From Symbiodinium natans (Eukaryota > Sar > Dinophyceae > Suessiales > Symbiodiniaceae), in contig CAJNDS010000180.1 in NCBI GenBank assembly GCA_905221605.1, forward strand, positions 124,001 through 188,000: 64,000 nt of DNA, read 5' to 3'. The notes below the pieces were generated by a model. The model made no database searches and was not told the DNA's origin. It saw only the letters and a program-made list of their open reading frames with translations. Made by a program: the position numbers and the translations under genes. The stretch's first letter is position 1, and each line of letters opens with the position of its first letter. Shown here piece by piece: positions 42,587-52,497 of the stretch.

Positions 42587-43326
42587 TTGCAAGGCCTCGA
42601 CGAAGCTGACGTGAGAGAAGAGAGGATGGCTGAGGAGGACAGCGACCTGCTGCGGGTGCCCGCCACGGGCAGGGTTCAGGACAGGAAGCCTGTGGATCTA
42701 GCCTTTGCACTTCTTCTGGGGGCCCAGGGCCCCAGGGCTTGGGGGGGGGCCCAAGCCCAGGGCTTGGATGCATCGAGGCGAAGAAGGTGTGAAGCAAGGG
42801 GTGCGAAACAACCTCCAGAAGCTGCCATTAAGCCCGTCATGTTCTGTGAAGTTCCGTGCCCTCCCGAGGTGCCGATGTGAAAGCAATTTCGGCGCTTCCG
42901 AAAGTCGTAGCGGGGCTACGTCGTGGTTTGGCTCTTGAGCTGGGAGACAAGACCTGCCATGCTCTGGAATCCTGGTGGAACTCTGGAAGCCAAGCCCGGT
43001 CTCACACAGTCCGACCTTTGCAAAAGCTGCGAGAGCCTGAATGCTGGCTTGTTGCTCCTTTGCTCCAGCATGTCGAGCCCACTTCAGCTCAGCAGCCTGA
43101 AGCGCGGTGGCACGCGGATGAGTCACCTGGGATGCCAAACCCGGAACGCCTGCTAAGGCCACGGTGCCTGGGCTGGCCAGCCTCCTCTTGCCGCTTCTGC
43201 CTCTTTTCCTGGGCCAGGGCCTCAGGCCCTCAGAAATGGCCTGAGCGCTCAGGGCTGGCAGGGATTCCGCCGCGCGAGGCATGGTCGGCCAGGCTCGAAC
43301 ATAGAACAAGCGTGCAAAAAACGTAG
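42587..43326 (+). CDS. exon-like frames of an unidentified protein
   Basis: 42587-about 42720 reads MAEEDSDLLRVPATGRVQD then RKPVDLAFALLLG. 42856-about 43110 reads VKAISALPKVVAGLRRGLAL then ELGDKTCHALESWWNSG. Both are + strand and protein-like, in different phases, so an intron would separate them. A - strand frame (42698-43309) covers the same DNA, so confidence is low. Confidence 0.3.
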
Positions 43327-43559
43327 CCCGTCGTAGCGTCGTGGCATCGTGGCATCGAAGCCCTTGTCTGGGCTTTGGAGGTCTGGGCTTCTAAAGGAGG
43401 GCTTCGCGCGTCACGTCGTGGGAGGGGCTTGTCGTCCGAGCTTCGCGGCCCCAAGGATGCTTTGGCGAAGCCGCAGTGGTGCCTGGAGGCAGAGTGGGAG
43501 CAGGCGAAGGCGCAATCTGCCGCACTGCGACCCCTCGACATCCTACTAACACACTAGTC

Positions 43560-43975
43560 CCTGCTGGCAGAGCAAGGGACCCGAGAAGACCCAAGTGCAA
43601 GCACCCATCGCTCTCGGACCGGAAGCCGTTCATAGGAGCACCTGATCTTCGCCCTCAGCTTCGGGAAGAAGAAGCTCGGATTCGGCTAGATGGAGGCTTC
43701 TGGTAGGCTTCCACTTGGCCCCAACTCTCCCCCCGGCTCTCAAGGCCCCAGCAGCGGAGTATATAACAGAATGATATTCACGGGCAGCTCTATCGTTGAG
43801 GCCGTTCTTAAACAGAGCACTCTCTTCCCCCCGCTTCCAGACACCAGCCCAGGAACTGCTTGACGCAGCGTCTCTACAGCGGTCCCAGGACCCCGGGCAA
43901 GGCAGGTTGGAGTTTGTGGCCGCTGGGGTTGTTCCCCATGAGCCTGGAGAAGTCAAATCGTAGGATGCTTCTGTT
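43560..43975 (+). CDS. two exon-like frames of an unidentified protein
   Basis: About 43600-43706 reads KPFIGAPDLRPQLREEEARI to a stop. About 43827-43949 reads FQTPAQELLDAASLQRSQDP then GRLEFVAAGVVPHEPGE to a stop. Composition is coding-like, with AG-type acceptors nearby. Family unknown; possibly the 5' part of the RlmH gene, but that is a guess from position. Confidence 0.35.
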
Positions 43976-44195
43976 TGAGAAGCATGTACCCTCGGCCTTC
44001 CTTGGCTTGTTCTTCCTGGCTAAGCTTGCACCCACTTGGGCGCTGACCGGCAAGTAGGACCCTGCCGGCAATCTTCAAGACCGTCTCTGCCAGGCGGGTG
44101 CGCGCACCTTATACCCTAGGGGAAAGCATGACGACCACTGCGGAGTCCACACACTTATACTTAGGGACTGGGTAGGGTAACCTTTAACTTTGTGG

Positions 44196-44280
44196 GTATA
44201 TAGAATCCTACTATATGTATATATATACATACCTATATATATATATATATATACATATATACATATCTATGTATTGTGTA
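44196..44280. repeat. AT-rich TATATACATA run
   Basis: Imperfect (TA)n with ATACATAC interruptions. Confidence 0.85.
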
Positions 44281-44394
44281 AAGGTTAATCAATGTTTTTT
44301 TGGGCTAGGGTGTTCAGCCCCTCGGTGTGGGATCTTCAGCTGCGAGCAGTGCACTCGGTGAATCTTACGCTGCAGAAGCCCTTTCCATGAGAAG

Positions 44395-44510
44395 GCTTCA
44401 AGAAGGCCACCTGAAGAGCTGCTGGTGACCTCTCGAGAAGACGGCCGAGGTCGGATTTGCCTTGCCTTGGAAAAAGAAGAGTGGAGCATGGACACTTGCT
44501 CAGCATGGGT
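44395..44510 (+). CDS. exon-like frame of an unidentified protein
   Basis: PEELLVTSREDGRGRICLAL then EKEEWSMDTCS, with protein-like composition. No competing frame of equal quality; family not recognised. Confidence 0.35.
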
Positions 44511-45141
44511 ATGGGTGCTACAGGATGCGCTTCGAAGCTATCGTGCATCAGCGAAGCATGTCCGTTACCGACTAGGGTGGGTTGTAACCGTACAGGCTTC
44601 GAGTCTTTAGGGCGCGTTGCATTGCCACGGCAGTGGGCATAGGCACGTCGCTTGACCTAGCAAAGTGCCCTTTGCTTCTCAACGCGGCCATGAGCCTCTG
44701 ACCGGGTTCGCTTGCACTGAACGGGGTTGTGGAACACCTCCTTCCCTTTTCACTTCCAGCAGAATGCGTGGGCAGGAGATTGTAAGGGCCTATAGAGTGC
44801 TCAGCCACGTATCATGTTCGAGCTCACAGAGCCGCTGTGTTATTCCTTTGCTGTAGCAAACGCCCTGCGCATCGTGGCAGCGTGGGTCTCATGGACTCAT
44901 GGGCGCATGCCGCCCACTGCGCCTCTGGCAAGTTGTGGTGCACACCGTGGGGCGCCCGAGGCTCTGGGCTCTTTGATCATCTTGCTTGATCCCTTTTTTT
45001 GGGGGTCGGTCTGTCTTCCCTGTCCGTTGAAAACACAAAATGTCGTAATTTTGTGTGGGTTTTCGCGGTTTTCGCGCAGGGAAGCCGGCTGGGAGAGCCT
45101 TGCAGCCGCAGAGCGCCTTCTCTCTTTGTTTGAGCAGAGAG

Positions 45142-45143
45142 AG

Positions 45144-45189
<46 letters not shown>

Positions 45190-45194
45190 TTTTG
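45142..45194. repeat. (GA)n-(TA)n-poly-T tract
   Basis: GAGAGAGAG followed by about 17 TA units and about 14 T. Confidence 0.9.
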
Positions 45195-45199
45195 TTTAA

Positions 45200-45890
45200 A
45201 TCTTTTTGCGTTTGAGGGTCGTCACCCTTGGAGGCATTCTGGCAGTGCAGTGAAGCAAAGGTACACACGTCGGCTGGAGCGCGGTCACCCGCGGATCCTG
45301 GCACGGACGACCTTCTACTCCAGCAGCGCCCCGGCGTGAGATCGACCGCGCAGCTTAGCGCCCTTCTGAGGCCACAGGGTGTAGCAGTGCCATGAAACGT
45401 CAGGAAGAAGGGGTGTCGGGATCGGTGACGGCTGTCTTGCATGCCGCTACTGGTGGCATGCTAAAAGTGTGGGCAGTGTAGAGATCCTCACAGGTGATGC
45501 GCTGGTACGAGGAGTCCAGGATTTGACGGGCTCACTGCTGGTGTCCTGGCAGCAGGGCTTCAACTCTCGGCTTTGAGGGTTGAGCCCACAACCTAAGCGA
45601 TGTCGAATGCCGGGAGCTTTTCAAGAGAGGAAAGGCTGAAAGATGAGGATTTTCAAGGCCCAATGTGGTGAGCGGGTTTGCTGCACTTCCGGAGGCACAC
45701 CATCTCCAGCTCTTGATGCCACACCTATGTGAACTCAAATTGCTGGACGAAACCGTGGGTTCGTTTCGCGCTTTGATTTTTGGGAAATGTGTGTGATGCC
45801 GAGAAGCCTAGAAGTGTGTCCAGGATTCCGGCTGGTGAGAAAGTGAATACTTGGTGTGGCGAAGTCACCTGGAGTGTGCGACACGGCAAC
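45200..45890. other. unassigned stretch before the RlmH exons
   Basis: Short open frames on both strands, no motif recognised. The N-terminal exon(s) of the RlmH gene should lie here or further upstream. Confidence 0.3.
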
Positions 45891-45893
45891 TGA

Positions 45894-46940
45894 GGTGTTG
45901 GACCCTCTGGGCGAAGCCCTGAACAGCGACGCCTTTTCCGAGCTGCTTCTTGGGGCCCTTCAGGAGACTGCGCGGGCCGGGAAGTGGGGGCAGAGGGAGG
46001 AAGAGATGCACAGAATGTATAGGCAAGTAAACAAGTTTTGAGTAGAAACATTCTAAACATGTTTCTGCATATGGGGGTTTACGATCATAGGGGGACCCCA
46101 GAAAAGGCCCCCAAATAGTAGGATTCCCTTATGCTAAGGACCCCAATAAGGTACCCCTAATGTCGGAAGCCCCCATACGTAGAATCTCCTGCAGTGTCCT
46201 TGTCCAGCCCAACAGTCTTCTCCCCAATAACTCTGCGACGGCCCCCTAGCCTGTGAGCGGGCTTCTCGCCTTTCTGAGTCTGAAGCTGAAGCCATCAAAA
46301 GCTATTTCAGAATATCTCGGGTGGTTACCAGGCACTCTTTTCAGAACATAAGAGGTCTGAAGCAAAACCTCTGACGCCCCTCTGCAAAGCCCCTTCGGCG
46401 TGATTCGGTGATGCGAACATGTCGGGGACAAGCCGCAGAGGGGGGTTGCAGCAGGTTTTTGTCAATAAATCCGTGGATTCCCCCCCCGGGCCCTTCCCCT
46501 CGCCCTTCAGCCCCCTCCCTCCTTCCCCGCCCCCCCTTCCCCACCACATCCAAAAACAGCACACACAAGACGGCTGGACACAGCAAAGAGCCAAAAGCCG
46601 TGAGGCATCTGAGATCTTTGCCTTTGAAAGCCTGGAGGTCTCCTTCGCCATTGGTGGCGCTGACGGCCTTCCCGAGGCTCTGCGCCCGGGCCCCACCCTT
46701 GGGAGGCCGGCAAGGCGCCCACACAGGGCTTATTCGTAGAACTGATTTTATCATTATCATTTTGGTATTAGATAGTATTCGTTTTTTTTTTTTACGAGTA
46801 TTGTGGGCTTCGAAGGGATGTGGACCTTTTTGGGGGCATTGGCCACAGTTTTGGGGTGTGAGACGAGTCTTCGCAGGCATCTGTCGCTGAGTCCGCTGAC
46901 CTTCCCTCATCGGCTCGCGCGGGTGCTTCTGTTGGAGCAG
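45894..46940 (+). CDS. RlmH-family SPOUT rRNA methyltransferase
   Basis: RlmH methylates N3 of a pseudouridine in helix 69 of bacterial-type large-subunit rRNA; eukaryotic homologues are expected to serve organellar ribosomes. Three exons match the family in order: VLDPLGEALNSDAFSELLL (45894-about 46010; family pattern LDxxGxxxSSExFAxLL), SLEVSFAIGGADGLPEALR (about 46614-46688; the SAM-binding FxIGGAxG loop) and LSLSPLTFPHRLARVLLLEQ (about 46875-46940; family SLSxMTFPHxLxRVxLxEQ). After EQ the next bases are GTTTCC, a GT donor, so the final YRAxxIxxGxPYH exon, which completes the active site, lies further downstream and was not located. The N-terminal part is also missing. The three consecutive motif matches make the family call strong. 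Confidence 0.8.
46074..46178 (-). repeat. MITE-like element, family M3, copy 3 (inverted, most complete)
   Basis: The reverse complement reads GGGGGCTTCCGACATTAGGGG, TACCTTATTGGGGTCCTTAG, CATAAGGGAATCCTACTATT, then TATGATCGTAAACCCCC. It lies in the intron between the first two RlmH exons. Confidence 0.75.
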
Positions 46941-46982
46941 GTTTCCAGAAGCGGGCAGTCGGTGGACGGCAGATACGGTATT

Positions 46983-47050
46983 GGGATGTTCCCCCTTATA
47001 CTATCAGTCCTGAACCGGGATGGTAGTACCCCCTGTTGTAATCCCTCTTC
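46983..47050. repeat. MITE-like element, family M2, copy 3 (partial)
   Basis: GGGATGTTCCCCCTTATACTA, CAGTCCTGAACCGGGATGG, TAGTACCCCCTGTTG. Only the left half is clear. It lies just after the third RlmH exon. Confidence 0.65.
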
Positions 47051-47154
47051 CAAGATACGTGCTGCTCGGCTACTGAACTTGTACACCGGCCGACATGCCA
47101 CCCACAGACGCAAGGTAGGGTTCACAGCTCAAAGGCGCAAGTCTTCTTTAAAGC

Positions 47155-47182
47155 ATCATATATATATATATATATATATTAT
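47155..47182. repeat. (TA)n tract
   Basis: About 11 TA units. Confidence 0.9.
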
Positions 47183-47189
47183 AGTCACT

Positions 47190-47740
47190 TCTGATGTGCC
47201 TTCGGACTTTGTCATCCCTCCCGCTGCCTAGGAGCTCTTTCCGCCCGGCACTGGGCAGTGCGAACAGGATTTGTATTCTTAACCTCCCTACTAAACCAAA
47301 CGGTATCAGAACAGCGTAGTATCTGAGTAGCATAAGGAATAACAACACAAAAAAGGAAAGTGCTGTAACGAGACAAGAGGATACACTAACATGGGATAGT
47401 ATGATGATATCGTAGCATGTCAAAAACAAAGATAACCGCAGAATGCCCCTGGAAGATCTTTCGGGCGCGAGAGCTGGCCGCGGGCTCCCACTACCACCGC
47501 TGAGGCTTGCAGGGAGCGGTGCGCTGTTCTCATAGTTTCGGTTGGGACTCCTTCATACGGGGTGTAGGGCTCCTAGTTATGGGCTGAATGAGGGTTCAGG
47601 GTTGAAAGGTTTGAGGAGCTGTTCAGGCGTGTCGTTGAGGCTTTGCATCCTGTAGTCCGCAGAAGAAGGGGGCTGCCAGAAAAAGGGAGCTGTCTGTCGG
47701 GGTATTGCTGAAGGAATCTTGCCGGAGAAGGGGGAGCGGC
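47190..47740. other. unassigned stretch
   Basis: No convincing frame. The region should be searched for the last RlmH exon. Confidence 0.3.
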
Positions 47741-47749
47741 TCAAAATGC

Positions 47750-47856
47750 TTGTGAAGGCACAGGACTTCTAAGCCCCTTACGTGCCCTAAAACGGTGATA
47801 GTTTGGGTTCTAAGTGCAGTTCTAATTGGTTGATACGTGCCATGAACCCTCAAGCA
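47750..47856. repeat. MITE-like element, family M1, copy 4 (decayed)
   Basis: CTTGTGAAGGCACAGGACTT at the left and GTGCCATGAACCCTCAAGC at the right, with CCCCTTACGTGCCCTAA and GGTGATAGTTTGGGTT in the core. It closely resembles the copy at 49755-49862. Confidence 0.6.
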
Positions 47857-47945
47857 GGGTTTGCACAGGTTATTCTATTACAGTCAGTTTTCTAGAGTTG
47901 CGGTCTCTTGGTGAGCAGAAGTTCGTGCACTGCCATGGGTTCAAG

Positions 47946-48023
47946 TACGTTAGGAGTACTTTATTGGGGTCCTTATTATCAGGAGATCCTACTTTTTGGG
48001 GCCCCCGATGATCGTAAACCCCC
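47946..48023 (+). repeat. MITE-like element, family M3, copy 4
   Basis: GGAGTACTTTATTGGGGTCC, TTATTATCAGGAGATCCTAC, TTTTTGGGGCCCCCGATGATC, GTAAACCCCC. Confidence 0.7.
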
Positions 48024-48029
48024 AACCTG

Positions 48030-48650
48030 GCTCGAGGACCGGCGGCGTTCACCGGCGGCCACCATCGCCGCTGCCTGGCGCGCGAGTCGTGATCATGCGA
48101 GGGCACGTGGTGCCCACAGCGGGCAAAGCGCTGGCGAGTGGCTGCGGTGCTCGTCTGTGCCAGATGTGCCATTGTTGCATCTCTGAAGGGCTTCTGGCTG
48201 AGAGAGCAGGATGCTTGATGAGCTTAGATCTTGGAGGCTCATCAAGTGCCAGGTCGGCAGCATTCAGCAGGGAAACAGCCAAATGTGATTCATACAGAGC
48301 TCCGGGTCACAGCAGCCCTTCAACTAACTTAGGTTCAGGGATTTCAGTGGTCTTGTAAACTGGGAGGGCGCCTTTCCCAGGTTGTTTCAGCAGACGGTTC
48401 AGACTCTTGGTCAAGGGTCGCTGCCCGCGGTACGATCTGGCAACGGCTGAGCATTTTGATGCAAGCACCGTATGATCTAGCCGCCTAGCTGGCTACACGC
48501 AGGGATGCGTCGTGACAGAAACTCATTGTGCATAGGCCGTATGCATCGAACTAAGTCACTAGGCGCAGCCGAGGTTTAGATCGTGCATGCATCGGTCAAG
48601 CCGGAACGCCTCACAGCATTCTTACGCCAAACAAGTACGCGCTTCAGAAT
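48030..48650. other. unassigned stretch
   Basis: Opposing open frames around 48000-48360 and nothing recognisable to 48650. Confidence 0.3.
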
Positions 48651-48689
48651 TTTCGAGGTGTAGCAGGCGCAGCACCTACCTTTCCTAGG

Positions 48690-48888
48690 AATTTGCAGGG
48701 GTGGCCGTGGTCCCAACCCGCCATGGCCATGCAGAAGAAGGACAAGAACCCGTTCCTCCCCGAGCGGGGAGGGAACTGCTGGGTATGGTTTCCGCCGAGA
48801 ACTGGGAAAGCCGAAGATCGGCCCTCAGGTGGGGCCCTGAACATACGAAGCACTACTATTTGCCTAAGGGCCTCCCCAAAAAATGAAA
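48690..48888 (+). CDS. exon-like frames of an unidentified protein
   Basis: One phase reads WPWSQPAMAMQKKDKNPFL then PERGGNCW (about 48690-48782). The next phase reads RELLGMVSAENWESRRSAL then RWGPEHTKHYYLPKGLP to a stop at 48888. The change of phase suggests a short intron or frameshift near 48780. Family not recognised. Confidence 0.35.
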
Positions 48889-48889
48889 T

Positions 48890-48992
48890 TATATTGCCCT
48901 TATCAGGAAGACACATGTTTGTTTTTTTGGGGGGGTTCTTAAGCAACTGGTAGAAGAAGCATGTCTGGTCACTTCTCGAAGTTGTGGTCCCG
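48890..48992 (+). repeat. dispersed repeat M5, copy 1
   Basis: TATATTGCCCTTATCAGGAAG, GGGGGGGTTCTTAAGCAACTGG, TTCTCGAAGTTGTGG. Matches 50876-50972 with the same order and spacing. Confidence 0.75.
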
Positions 48993-49146
48993 GGGTCACT
49001 ATGGCCACTATTCTAAGGCCGGCCCTTGATGTTAGGGTACCCAAAAACAGGGGACCATCATCTGGAGTTAGAGGCAAAACCCCCCCCCCCCCCCCCACCA
49101 TATCAAAAAAAAACATGCGCCGAAAGGAACCCGCGATGCGGCCGCC

Positions 49147-49551
49147 TTGCCCCACAATGCGGACGCACACGAGGCTCGGCTGGAGAAAGGCCTCTGGGGC
49201 AAGAAAGCTTACCGGCTGGCCCCGGCCACCTTCGTCGCAGACAGCCAGGACGGCACGGCCCTGATCAAGGAACACGGCAACTCAGGTGGCATGGCAAGCA
49301 TCAAGGTCAAGACTGGCTTGATCTTGGACTGGTATGAGGGCCTCCTGGTCCTGGAGGAGTTGAACCGGCGGAATGAGAACGAGGATGCCTGTGCCTGGGT
49401 CACCGAGCTGCGCGAGACGTTTCAGAAGGAGAAGTCGCAGAGGAACATCAGCGCCAGCTTGTATGTCAGCAAGAAGCTGTTGAATGCTGCTGTCACGGGG
49501 CCTAACTTCGTTACACGCGAGGCCAGTGTGGGCAGAGGGGAGCCCCTTTAA
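49147..49551 (+). CDS. unidentified protein, long open exon
   Basis: An uninterrupted frame of 134 codons with normal composition: LWGKKAYRLAPATFVADSQ, KTGLILDWYEGLLVLEELN, NEDACAWVTELRETFQKEK, SASLYVSKKLLNAAVTGPNF, then a stop. It is the best single-exon coding candidate among the unassigned frames here. No family is recognised. The first ATG is within coding-like sequence, so the true start may be in an upstream exon. Confidence 0.5.
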   Translation: MPHNADAHEARLEKGLWGKKAYRLAPATFVADSQDGTALIKEHGNSGGMASIKVKTGLILDWYEGLLVLEELNRRNENEDACAWVTELRETFQKEKSQRNISASLYVSKKLLNAAVTGPNFVTREASVGRGEPL

Positions 49552-49754
49552 ACATGGGGCTGCGACAGGGTGTAGCATGTCACGAGAAGGCTGTGTTGCG
49601 CTTCGGGGCAGTATCCTCTACGGACAGGGTTTCGAAAAAGCAATGAGGCTTGCAAGGAACCAGGGCCAAGCACACATTACTTCTTTTGCGCCTTCCCTAA
49701 AGCAGACCTTGATGACGGCTTCTCTCGTGATGTGCTTATGGATGTGGTCTGAGC

Positions 49755-49862
49755 CCTGGACACCCTCTACTTATTTTTGCTGTACTTCTAACCCACTTAC
49801 AAGCCCCTTAAGTGCCCTAATAGGGTGATAATTGGTTAATAAGTACCATGAACCTTCAAGTA
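49755..49862. repeat. MITE-like element, family M1, copy 5 (decayed)
   Basis: Left end decayed (CTGGACACCCTCTACTTATT); right end AAGTACCATGAACCTTCAAGT; core CCCCTTAAGTGCCCTAATA. Confidence 0.6.
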
Positions 49863-49869
49863 GACTTTC

Positions 49870-50380
49870 CCGCGCCCGAAGCACCACGCAGAGTTCCCAC
49901 AGGGCCGTGTCATAGCCCACCGGCGAGCTCCGCTGCGGGATGAGACTGGCCTGGAGAGTTCCGAGTTGGAAGTGGTTTCAAAGGTCTAGGGTTTCGGGTT
50001 TAGGGTTTAGGGTTTCGGGCTTTTGGTAGAGCCCCCCCAAACCCTGCCAAAGGCAGGCCACCGCAAGTAGAGATGTTGGACTCGGTGCCGGCAGCTTGCG
50101 ACGCTGAAGCGGCATCCTCTTCCGCTTCAGGGTTGGGTCGGCGTTGAGAGCAAGCAAATCTAGGTAGGGCTTTGGGACATTTTCTATTTTCCCTTATTGG
50201 CCCTAAGAGGATCTTATCTACTGATATTTTTCAAAGGCTTTAAAAGCCCCACCTAGAAATCCCTGGACCAGAAATGGACCCGCATCCCTTCACGCGTGTG
50301 TGGCCTCAGGGCCCTCAGCCTGCGTTTTGAGAGCCCTTGAGGTCTGAAACCCCGAAACCATCAAGGCCTTTAAGCCTTGA
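49870..50380. other. unassigned stretch with a TTTAGGG run
   Basis: Three to four TTTAGGG/TTTCGGG units at 49985-50020; otherwise no feature. Confidence 0.4.
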
Positions 50381-50381
50381 G

Positions 50382-50520
50382 CTACCCTAAACCCTAAACC
50401 CTAAACCCTAAACCCTAAACCCTAAACCCTAAACCCTAAACCCTAAACCCCCTAAACACCCTAAACACCCTAAACACCCTAAACACCCTAAACACCCTAA
50501 ACCCTAAACCGTAAACCCTG
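50382..50520 (+). repeat. CCCTAAA array with embedded CCCTAAACA pentuplet
   Basis: About nine exact CCCTAAA units followed by six 9-bp CCCTAAACA variants, then back to CCCTAAA. The variant block is a distinct higher-order unit. Confidence 0.95.
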
Positions 50521-50654
50521 AGGAGGCACAACCGAAAACAAAATAAGAAAAGAGCGCCACCCGAGGATGGCCAGCTTCCGGAGGCCGACGCGCCGCCACC
50601 GGGGTGGTACAAGGCCCTCCGAAGTCGCCGTGTTTTGCTGAAGAATCCCCCCCA

Positions 50655-50765
50655 AACTCTCTCTCTCTCTCACAGTATATTTATGTATATGTGTATGCGT
50701 ATGTAAATAAATAAATAAATCTATAAATATATATATATATATGTATATAAATAAAGAAACAAATT
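50655..50765. repeat. AT-rich simple sequence (ATAAATA / TATATA)
   Basis: CTCTCTCT, then GTATATGTGTATGCGTATG, then AAATAAATAAAT and TATATATATATA. Confidence 0.85.
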
Positions 50766-50875
50766 CAAAGAGAGGGTTTAGGGTTTGGAGTTAAGGGTTT
50801 AGGGTTCGGGTTATGGGAGTCTGGCTTGCCTTCAGTCCAGTAGCAAAAAAGGGTTTCGGGTTTAGGGTTAAGTAA

Positions 50876-50972
50876 TCCCTATATTGCCCTTATAAGGAAG
50901 AATGTTTGGGTTTCTTTGGGGGTTCTTAAGCAATTGGTAGGTCGGTTCTCGAGGTTGTGAGCCCGCTTGGTT
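50876..50972 (+). repeat. dispersed repeat M5, copy 2
   Basis: TATATTGCCCTTATAAGGAAG, TTGGGGGTTCTTAAGCAATTGG, TTCTCGAGGTTGTGA; matches 48890-48992. Confidence 0.75.
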
Positions 50973-51244
50973 ATTTGGGGTTTAGGGTTGAGGTTTAGGG
51001 TTGAGGGTTTTCGTCCAGCCTGGGTTCAAAAAGAGGGTTCTTAGGGTTTGGGATGGCAGCTCCAGCAGGCCCGTGTTTTTACTAGGTGCCTCAAGAATGG
51101 CATGAACTGCTCCCTTTTTCCATTTTTGTTGTTCTTGTTGCGCCGCGCCTCAGAAGCAGGGAGGTGGCATACGATTGCGCAGCATCGTCTGAATAGGTAC
51201 CTGGGCCGGCAGCTTTCTTGGAGTATCATGTGGAATTGAGGCTC

Positions 51245-51375
51245 GGATGTTTGTTCCCCTTCTGCTAGCAGTCCTTTATAGGGATGATATTGCCCCCCCC
51301 CCACCCCCCTCATCCCCCCTCCGCCCATTATTATCCGGATTAAAAAGGGCTGTTAGTACAAGGGGGAACATCCCA
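51245..51375. repeat. MITE-like element, family M2, copy 4
   Basis: Left end GGATGTTTGTTCCCCTTCTG; right end GTTAGTACAAGGGGGAACATC. The core contains CAGTCCTTTATAGGGATGA and a poly-C tract. Confidence 0.75.
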
Positions 51376-51411
51376 AGAGCGAGGTCTCAAACTGGGTCGC
51401 TTAAGAGCTCT

Positions 51412-51498
51412 CCCTGGATTGAGGTGGATCGGATCGAAAGGTACCTCCCGCCCTGGGAGGCTTTCGTCCACCCCAAGTGTGGGCTCTACCAGGACCGG
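51412..51498 (+). CDS. exon-like frame of an unidentified protein
   Basis: WIEVDRIERYLPPWEAFVH then PKCGLYQDR, ending where a TTTAGGG array begins (GGTGGGTTTAGGG supplies a GT donor). Coding-like; family not recognised. Confidence 0.35.
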
Positions 51499-51499
51499 G

Positions 51500-51560
51500 T
51501 GGGTTTAGGGTTTAGGGTTTAGGGTTTAGGGTTTAGGGTTTAGGGTTTAGGGTTTAGGGT
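51500..51560 (-). repeat. TTTAGGG array
   Basis: Eight exact GGGTTTA units, G-rich strand on top. Confidence 0.95.
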
Positions 51561-51877
51561 TTTCGGGCCAGTGCCTTCATGGTGTTTGATGGGGTCCAAA
51601 CAGTCAAGGTTTTCTGTCGCCAGGTTCCGTTTCCTGTGAGAGAGAGCGCGCACCCGAAGTCCAGGGAAGGGGCCGCCCTGACCTCGAAGCCCGGTAGAAG
51701 AAGAGATGCCCAGTAGAAGAAGAGACGGAAGAAGAAGAAGAAGAGGATTTCTATCTGGTGCAGTGGAGCGTGCCGCTGACGATGGAGAGTGGCCCGGCAT
51801 GGCCCGTGCCAATCTTCGGGGTAGGCCATGTTTGGGATAGCTTCTCTCCTTGACCCCTTTCGCCCATCGCATCCCCA

Positions 51878-52048
51878 CCCTAAACCCTAAACCCTAAACC
51901 CTAAACCGATGTGCGTGCAGTGCGGCTGGCGAAACACCCTAAAGCCTAAACCCTAAACCCTAAACCCTAAACCCTTAACCCTAAACCCTGGAAACCCTAA
52001 ACCCTAAACCCTAAACCCTAAACCCTAAACCCTAAACCAAGGCTACGA
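51878..52048 (+). repeat. CCCTAAA array, three blocks
   Basis: About 18 units broken by two short unique segments. Confidence 0.93.
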
Positions 52049-52411
52049 AGACACCCCCCAGGGCGAGCCTGGTTTTCCAAAGTGCACCTGGGAGCCTGAC
52101 GTGCCTTGCCAGTTCTCAGGAAGTCTAAAGTGAGCTATTTCTACTAGTAGCACAGCTAGGTAGTTCAGGGTTGAGGGTTTAGGGTTGAGGGTACATGTCT
52201 ACTACATAGGTGTGTCAAGCGACTCCCTGGTGCATCGAGCATGTCTCTCTGGCACTCAACCTTCCCGAGCAACGTAGGATGTTGCACACGCCTTCATGGT
52301 GTCTGGAGGATTGTGGCAGGATTGTGAGGGTTTGTTTGGTGTCCCGGAGAGTGCAAAGCGTAGGCTTGGAAAAACAAGTTCAATGGAGAGCTCTATTTGC
52401 GTTTTCCGTCA

Positions 52412-52497
52412 TTAGGGGCGCCTTTTTTGGGGTCCGTATTATACGGGAATCCCATTATTTGGGGTGACATTTTGGGTCCCCCATTCTCGTAAACCCC
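52412..52497 (+). repeat. MITE-like element, family M3, copy 5
   Basis: AGGGGCGCCTTTTTTGGGGTCC, GTATTATACGGGAATCCCATT, ATTTGGGGTGACATTTTGGG, TTCTCGTAAACCCC. Confidence 0.7.

Noticed and set aside
50382-52048. A true chromosome end
   Set aside because: Telomere-type units occur throughout the window in both orientations and are followed by genes, so they are interstitial.
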